DNA of 64,000 nt from Neostapfia colusana (taxonomy: Eukaryota; Streptophyta; Magnoliopsida; Poales; Poaceae): positions 47,936,057 to 48,000,056 of the forward strand of contig JASWHV010000008.1 in assembly GCA_030760725.1 (NCBI GenBank). Reading direction: 5' to 3'. The notes below the pieces were generated by a model. It did not search any database, was not told the DNA's origin, and saw nothing but the letters and a program-made list of their open reading frames with translations. Positions 57,502 through 64,000 of the stretch are shown piece after piece. Each line of letters opens with the position of its first letter. Position 1 is the stretch's first letter. The position numbers and the translations under genes were made by a program.

Positions 57502-58760
57502 TCGCTAAGGTTGAAGAGGAGCCAAAAGTTTTAGACTTCATAACTCCGGAGGAACAGCTAGCCTATGACCAGCAGCAGCAAGGCAAGCTCCGGTTTGCAT
57601 AGCTTTTTTATAAACTTTGTTTTGAGAACTTACATTGAGTATCCACTTTACTTATGCATTAGAGTCTTGTTTGAAAACCCAAATGCATAGCCAATAAAAC
57701 CAGGGTTTTTGGGCTTAGGTTTTAAACCTCGAGTAGCCACTGCAAAGCTAAAATAGTGCAGGATTCGGTACAAGTTGAGTAGTTGGAACTGCTCGCGAGA
57801 ATAGGCTAGAGGCACACAACTCGGTTAGAGATAGCAAATGGAACACATGGCAAGAAAAATGAGATCGAGGGGAGAGTAAGGGCAGCAGGACGTTGGGGCC
57901 TGGGTGCCATAGCTCCGCTTGTGTCAATTGAGGACCGAGCCATGTGAGGGCCTATTGAACAAGCTAGAACAGTACCGAAGACTTACCAGATATATGGGAA
58001 CCGGGAAACCGATGTAATTTGGGTAGCTAGGTGTTGAGGCATTGCTTGTCGTCTAGAGGGTAGGTTGAGAGCTTGAGGTGTAAATCGGCTGGCGGCACTG
58101 TGGATGCATGCGCAGAGACCTCTTGCTCAGGACGATAAGACCGGTTCAACATTTAGCTGATGGATGAAAGGTGGTTGCATACGACGTCCGTGATGGTTGC
58201 TGTAGGTAACATCGAGTACGGGCGTACGTGATGGGTTATTCGGGTAACCCTGCAGGTGTAAATTGATTATAATCGCCGTCCCTCACGGTCAGTGAGAACC
58301 ACTTGTTCACTGCCATGACGTAGAAAGAACTGGCTAGAGTCATGTTAAAAAGTTGCTGATTGAAAGCTATACCTTGGTTGCTAATGATCTGTTGTAGTTT
58401 AGAACGAATTAAAGTTACTCTCAACCTTGGGCAAAGCACATGAGAGAAATGCGTTTCTTGTTTGATTGCGGCTCTCTTATGTGCCTTAGCACGAGGTCAC
58501 CACCACTTGTGCTAAAAACTTGAATGTAAGGTTCAACTATTTAGGCGTGTCCTTTGCAACTTACATTCCCATTTACACTGTAACCCAACATGTAGAAGTT
58601 TCATGTATAGGAAAGACGGGTGAGTCTTGCAGAGCCATCATGCTCACTGCTTGTGTTTGAAGCATTTGCGGGGAGCTATGAGGAGGAGGATCCCGAGGAG
58701 GAGACGGAACCCCAAGAGGGCAACCCCGTCGAGTGGGAGTCGTGCACGCCGGTGTGTTAG
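57502..58760 (+). CDS. Copy of the two-exon acidic frame in the G2 LTR
   Basis: Exon a is 57502-57582 and exon b is 58672-58760 (TAG at 58758-58760), the same lengths as in G1 although the LTRs differ widely. In exon a, 8 codons differ from G1 silently (e.g. CCC/CCA, CTA/TTA, TAC/TAT) and 3 change the residue (E to K, V to I, E to Q). In exon b, at least four silent changes and five replacements are seen. However, both acceptor AGs are mutated here (GTAG to GTTT; GCAG to GCGG), so this copy would no longer splice normally. The coding pattern is stronger evidence than splicing in this copy. Confidence 0.35.
58436..58484 (+). other. Conserved stem-loop in the G2 LTR
   Basis: GCACATGAGAGA pairs with TCTCTTATGTGC: 12 pairs with one G-U. 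Relative to G1 one U-G pair became C-G and one G-C became G-U, so the stem is kept. Confidence 0.62.
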
Positions 58761-58935
58761 TGTGTTCGAGTGGGAGTCTTTTGCTTATTTTGTTGTAAAC
58801 ATGTTCAAAAACAGTTTGTTGTAATAAAACATTTGCTTCCGCTTTGTACCCTTTTATGTGTGTTATCTGGTGCTGTGCAACGCTGCACCCCTCAGCGTGA
58901 TCCGGGCTAGTCGAGACCATATGGTCCTTGCAGCG

Positions 58936-58947
58936 TAGTATCAGAGC
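58936..58947 (+). other. Primer binding site of G2 (variant)
   Basis: TAGTATCAGAGC, one base off TGGTATCAGAGC, three bases after the LTR end. The sequence after it (GCTTGAGGTTTAACGC-like) matches the G3 leader. Confidence 0.78.
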
Positions 58948-59179
58948 TCGCTTGAGGTTTAACGCACTTAAAAAGATCATCTTTTCAAAAACTCGGTGAG
59001 GAACGAGTTAGTAGCCCACATAAGGATGTTATTAGTATATAGCAAGTGGCAATACTAACCTCATTGCTAATGTCAGAAAATCATGCATCTCAGGACGTCA
59101 TATGTCTTGAGGGGTGCATGTAAGCACTGTCCACCAATGCGCACAAGCTAAAGGGTGGAGCCTCATGGGTGGTAGGTAA
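58948..59179 (+). other. Start of the G2 leader
   Basis: Follows the G3 leader closely (AGGAACGAGTTAGTAGCCC block) until S2 begins at 59180. No gene. GGTAA at 59175-59179 may be the left S2 target bases. Confidence 0.65.
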
Positions 59180-61287
59180 TGTGACACCCGGTTCCAAACA
59201 GAACCAATTTAATGCATATGTGTGCTAGGATGTTCATCACACATACACATGTAATCCACAAACTGAATTCAGAATATAACCACGAATAAATGGGGTTTAA
59301 GTACTTTATTACATCGACTAATTTTATCACTCATGATTGTCTATCTTATTCTTGCAGCGGAAGTCTCTAAACGACAGCGGAAATAACTAAATAGCAGCGG
59401 CTCCATCTTTAACTCCACAGGCATGTTGATGGTAGTTCGCACGCCTAGTACTTCACATGATCCTCGAAGTACTCTTCTCCTGTTGCTGATGTTTATGTGA
59501 TAATGCAAGGGTTAGTACGTGTCGTACTCAGCAAGTGCGAGAAAAGTATGACATGTAGCTTACAACAAGGTAGGAATAAAAAGGCTCATTACAGCAAGCA
59601 ATTTTTATTTCACAAATATGATAAAAACAGCAACTATCTCTAGATGAATTTAATCCCAATATATATCCAAGTGAAACAGCAACATTTCCTCCATCATAAT
59701 CCACCATTTATCAAGTCTCAACCAACCATTAATCTTTCTCAAGTTCATCTCATGCTCATAAATATTCATAACCATATCATATTCATATAACCAAAACCAA
59801 ACTCATTTTCATGACTCAAAACAGTCCCAAAACCAATCCCAATGACCATACCATAACCATACCGAATATCCATCCCAAGTTTTCCCTCTAATCATGTGAG
59901 TTGGCCAGGTGCTTGTGACCGAAAGCATGACTATCATGATAGTTTTACACTCTGCAAAGGTGGCACCACTTTACCCACAAGTTTGTGATTTCGTCACCCG
60001 TCAGCGACTGCAGAACCTCCATTATACCAGTACACAACCGTCGGTGTATGGCCAAGAGATCACAAAATAGCCTTTACAAAGGGGCTACTATATGTATGGA
60101 CTCACTGAGGTTTCACCGGCAGGCTCGAATCACCATTCTCCCACCCACGGGCCCCCTCTTGTGTCATGCAGTTCCCAGGGCAGTCCTCTCTCCACTCCCA
60201 TTCCCCGCACCATCCACGGTCCATAACAAGCTAGCAACACTCCTAATTAGTCAGCTAAGCCGCACCCATATTTGGTCTTGTGGTGGCACTATTTTCCTTG
60301 CATGTGCTGGCATGAACCAGTCCTTAGATATACAACAAGTAAACCACCATCTCATTCAACATTATCCACGAGCCAATGTTGCCTAGATCTCCCCCGATTC
60401 CTTGCTCATTATCATCATCAAGTTCTCATCATCATTATTCATATGAGTGCAGTAGCTAACCATGTCTTAATTCAGCTTCCCGTATCCCATGGATTAAGCG
60501 AAGCAAAAAGGAAAAACGACCATACCCGACTCATCAACTTTCCCGGCGACAAGGATGGTTAACAAAACTAGTAAACTCCTATAAAAGGGGTGCCCCATCA
60601 AGTTGACTCAAGCGTACATGTTTTCGCAAACAAAACAGTTTCAAAACATGGGATCAATATGGTCAAGGGGCACTTTCCTTGGTCCTGTGGCTCTTGTTGC
60701 TCAAGCCTTTCGAAGTCTTGGTGCTGTAGTTCTTCGTAGATGGCTTCCTGAGCTTGTATTTCTACTCACGACCACGTACATACAAAATTTACAGCAATCA
60801 AACATCATGCACAAACTTTAATCAATATGTAATGGTGTAGATGAATGCAAATCCTATGGTGCTGTTTTATTAAACCAGTTTGTACGTGTTCTTGCATGTT
60901 TTAATGGGCTTTCATGGGGTTTTATGATGAACAAGGGTGTAGGGATCAAGTGTGGACGTGGTGATGATCTTGACTCAAGATCTAGATCAATTCCACCGTC
61001 AAAACCCGATCCAAAATGTGATCTGTCCACACGAAAAAGTTTCGATTTGAAGGGAGCGAAGAAAACAGATGCGTAGAAACAGCGGCGACGTCGCAAGATG
61101 GGTAATGGAGACCTACCTCACTTCCCTTATGATCGTCGGCTCTTTTCCGGCGACGGCGAGGCGTGACGGGGCTCGTCGGCGGGCTCACCGGCGACTGAAC
61201 TCTGGCGAGGGGGGGGTTGTCCAACTCGGCGAGTTGAGGGCTAGGACCTCTAAGTCCGTGACTTAGGGAAAAAGGGAAAGGGGTTGC
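59180..61287. mobile_element. S2: partial LTR related to S1 (TGTGACACCC start), cut by G4
   Basis: The start TGTGACACCCGGTT and blocks such as GTACTCAGCAAGTG match the S1 start, in the same orientation. About 2.1 kb is visible before the G4 LTR starts at 61288, so its other end is outside the window. Open frames in it (e.g. 59985-60386) show no domain. It could be a solo LTR or the end of a whole element. Confidence 0.7.
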
Positions 61288-64000
61288 TGTAAGGGCCTCA
61301 GTTTTTGACACATAATTGAAGTGTTCATCACCACACCACACACCTCATTTGAGGAAAGTTGATGAACACAAATGAAGAGCAAGTAACCACCATCAACATG
61401 CTCATTAGAGAACAAACTCACACATTGCAAAAGTGGTAGTTCCCACATGTGATATAGGTGGGCTGGACATATGAAAAACTCCTACACATTGCTAAGGATG
61501 TCCATGCCAAGTTTCACCCAAATTCAAAACCTTTTTGAGGTCATTTTGGGTATAGCTAGAAAGAGGGCAGTTTGAAAACATATTTAAATTCAAACTGTTT
61601 TTATCCCATGAATTTAAAAGTGGGAGGCATATTCTTATTCAGCACATTTTTGTGAGCCCACACACCAATTTTCACTCCATTTGGAGTTGATCTTGACATG
61701 AGCTAAGTGGGACAAATTCAAACTTTATTTGAATTCAATACTGAACTTGTGCTGAAATTCATTCAAACCAAACCCAATTTGAATTCTAATCAATTCAAAT
61801 GGCTCATGGGTGAATAATTTGAATCACCAGGGGTATTATGGGGCTCACTGTTTACAACAGTTATTAGGAGTAAATTTCAGAGGTTAAAACCCCAGGTGGG
61901 ACCCACATGTCATAGAGAGAAGGAGGCAAAACTTGCACACAAAGTCACAGCCTCGGTGGGAAATTCCACCGAGCAGCTGTCGGCTGTGCCACCGAGCAGC
62001 CACCGGCGCCACCAGCTGCTTCCCCTCTCCGCGTGCTGGCGCCCAGGGCGGCTTGCTCGCGCCCCCACGCGACCGGCACCGCCTCCACTGAGCTGGAGTC
62101 GGCCGGCTTTATCTTCTCGCGGGCAAACCCGAGCAGCGGCATTGTTTCTCGCCGCAGCTCTCTGCTCAATCGGGAAAACCAGCAAAACAATCTCCTCCTT
62201 CATTCTCGAGCTGCTAGACAGCCACCTGAGGTCGCACTCCACCTTCCCAACGCCAGAAACCCCGAGCTCCGACCTCCTTTGCCCGAAAACGATCGCCACC
62301 GCGGCAACCTAGCCTCAGCCGAGAGTCAGGCGCCCGTGGACAGTGTTCCACAGGCGTTTTCACGGTCCAGCAAGAGAGGCAACAGGAACGCGCGACCACC
62401 GTACTGCTCTCCTCCAAGTTTGGAAGCAAACCGTGAAGAATCCACAGAGAATTTCCAGTTTTTGCTTCGGCGACCGTAAACCGAGCTTCCGGTACGGTTT
62501 CTTTAAATTCTCGCTCTATGATCTTTCGGGGGTTATCAAATCCTTCACATAAATGCTGGACTAGCTGGCGATCAAGTTCTTTTCTGCATCCGTGGCGTAA
62601 AACTGTCTAGGAGTGACGAATTTCGAGCTCGATCGAGGGCGGTCATGGCGGGCACGATCGGTCACACGGTGCCGACCGACTTGCTGCCATCCCTGAACCC
62701 TTTTGACACCTTGTCGAGCTTCCTGAAGGTACGTTGATGCTGTAGGACCGTTTGTTCGAGGTGTTGGCGGGTTAGGACCCACGGTCGACAGCGCCGAACC
62801 TCAACCGAGGCTGCGGCACGTCGCCGAGCTATTTCCGGTCACCCCCAGCCCGACCTGACACCACCGGCGTGTTCCTCGACTTCGACAACCCCCTGGCGGC
62901 GAGTTTCAGACCATGGGAGGTCCGGCAGCGGCGAGCCGGCGAGCCCCGAGTCTGCTCCGGCGAGGTTGGCTGCGCGGGCGCGAGAGAACGGCGGGAGGAA
63001 GACGAAGCCGGCTGGCCCACGTGTCAGCAGCTGAAGAATTTAAATCGGGATCGGGTGTGGCCGGGGATCGGCTGTGCTGGCGCGCAAATACTCTGTGAGC
63101 TCCGGTGTGCCGGACACCTCCGCGCCCGACACGTGTCCCCGCGGGCCCCCGCGAGTTTAAACTTTTCCCCTGATTTTCAGAATTCTTCCAAACTTCAAAT
63201 CCTCATAACTTTGGCTAGAGAGCTCCAAATCGAGTGAACCAAATTTTGCTGGATTTAGCTCTCTGGGCACTTTCCAGGTAATCAAGTTTCACTTCATGAA
63301 GATTCTTAATTCTCCAGAATTAATTCCTCAAATCTAAACTGTTAGGAATTTTAACTGGAGAATCCTTTGGAGGAAAATCTTGAAATTTTGCTGGGATGTT
63401 CACCAAAATATCCCTGAACTACCGTAAAAATTTCAGATCCATTTGAGCTCATTTGATCCACCTAATGGTGTGATTAGTGAAACTGTTCCAGAGAAAATAG
63501 AAAATGTTCAGAAACATTTTCAGAGTTTTCTCTGAAATTGTTTAGTTCATAACTTTAGCTAGGAACATTCAAATTAAGTGAGACCAACTCCAGTAGAACC
63601 CTCTGAAAATCTAGTTTTCAGAAAGTCATAGTTTGTTTCATGAAAATCCTTAGAACACCCTAAAAGACTTCAATTAAGGTCAAGTACATGATTAATTGTG
63701 GAGGGCTCAAATGAGCTTTGCTGCAACTAAAACTTAACCAAGTCTGTTTAGGTTGTAACTAAGCCACAGTAAGAATTTCACAGTCATTGGGCTTGTCTAG
63801 TAAGGGTTATAGACTTCACAAGTTAAAAGTTAATACAACTGCATTTAAATTGATACATATGTTTCTTGTATCATGTAGTCGCTAAGGTCGAGGAGGAACC
63901 CGAAGTCCTAGACTTCGTTACTCCGGAGGAACAGCTAGCCTACGACCAAGAGCAGCAAGGCAAGCTCCGGTTTGCATTAACCTTTTTACAAATGTTTATT
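61288..64000 (+). mobile_element. Gypsy element G4: first 2.7 kb of a G1-family LTR, cut by the window end
   Basis: TGTAAGGGCCTCAGTTTTTG starts at 61288 inside S2 and follows the G1 LTR to the window end, which falls about 1.3 kb before the expected LTR end. The GC-rich block differs from G1 while the flanks are close. Whether it is a 5' LTR or a solo LTR cannot be seen. GTTGC (61283-61287) is the candidate left target copy. Confidence 0.88.
63879..63959 (+). CDS. Exon a of the acidic frame in the G4 LTR
   Basis: 81 bases between GTAG and AAG|GCAAGC, encoding the same residues as G1 exon a. Exon b would lie beyond the window end. Same caveats as G1. Confidence 0.35.

Larger units (their letters stand above)
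55148..58932 (+). repeat. Rest of the G2 5' LTR
   Basis: Continues from 22225 after copia B. Aligns along its length with the G1 LTR but is clearly more diverged, especially in the GC-rich block (55560-56770), which also holds a short CT run (55773-55789). It ends CCTTGCA where G1 ends CGTGTCA. It includes an AATAAA at 58823-58828. Confidence 0.87.
22047..59179 (+). mobile_element. Gypsy element G2: 5' LTR (split by copia B), primer site and leader
   Basis: The LTR starts TGTAAGGG at 22047 directly in the G0 RNase H sequence and ends CA at 58932. It is interrupted at 22225/55143 by copia B. A primer site and a short leader follow, then S2 from 59180. The internal region lies beyond the window. 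Candidate left target-site bases are CATAT (22042-22046); the right copy cannot be seen. The alternative, that G0 lost its 3' part and G2 is a recombination product, is not excluded. Confidence 0.75.

Noticed and set aside
59985..60821. Several plus-strand frames in S2
   Set aside because: No domain, no conservation in S1, and typical of chance frames in LTRs.

Overview
This is plant nuclear DNA, almost certainly from a grass with a large genome. I see no host gene. Nearly all of the 64 kb is a nest of LTR retrotransposons: very-long-LTR (about 4 kb) Ty3/gypsy chromoviruses, two Sirevirus-like Ty1/copia elements, and two copies of a TGTSACACCC...GGTGTTACA LTR family. The grass assignment is inferred from element style (initiator-Met primer sites TGGTATCAGAGC, chromodomain gypsy elements, copia LTRs full of CCGGACTAGTCCGG palindromes), not from a host gene.

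Layout, outermost to innermost. Layer 0 is an old, broken plus-strand gypsy element (G0, 14219-22046 visible: LTR, leader, gag-pol pseudogene ending inside RNase H). Two things are inserted in it. (a) Copia A (minus, 8518-14218 visible) sits in the G0 LTR. Copia A is itself split inside its reverse transcriptase by gypsy G1 (plus, 1-8517 visible), whose gag-pol is one uninterrupted 1468-codon frame with all catalytic residues and a chromodomain. (b) Gypsy G2 (plus, LTR from 22047) begins inside the G0 RNase H region. The G2 LTR is split by copia B (minus, 22226-55142, target duplication AGCAT on both sides). Copia B carries two insertions: solo LTR S1 (28533-32035, duplication TTTAG) and the compound gypsy G3 (minus, 33816-53176, duplication GTTTG). 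Beyond the G2 LTR (ends 58932) come its primer site and leader, then S2 (59180-61287), a relative of S1, cut by the 5' LTR of another gypsy element, G4 (61288 to the window end).

G1, G2, G3 and G4 share one LTR family. G3 has the order LTR - complete internal region - LTR - 5' part of an internal region - LTR tail, all within one target duplication, as expected from unequal recombination followed by deletion. Its internal regions carry an extra sense ORF (orf0, about 314 codons) between primer site and gag.

Two signals inside the gypsy LTRs are not explained by ordinary LTR function and are the most worth checking. First, a pair of short acidic coding segments can be joined in phase by an AG|GC...AG| intron (7029-7109 and 8198-8286 in G1); G1 and G2 differ mainly by synonymous changes in the first segment. 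Second, a 12-13 bp stem-loop has a conserved loop, and its stem changes on both sides between LTR families so that pairing is kept. All comparisons were made by eye within this window.
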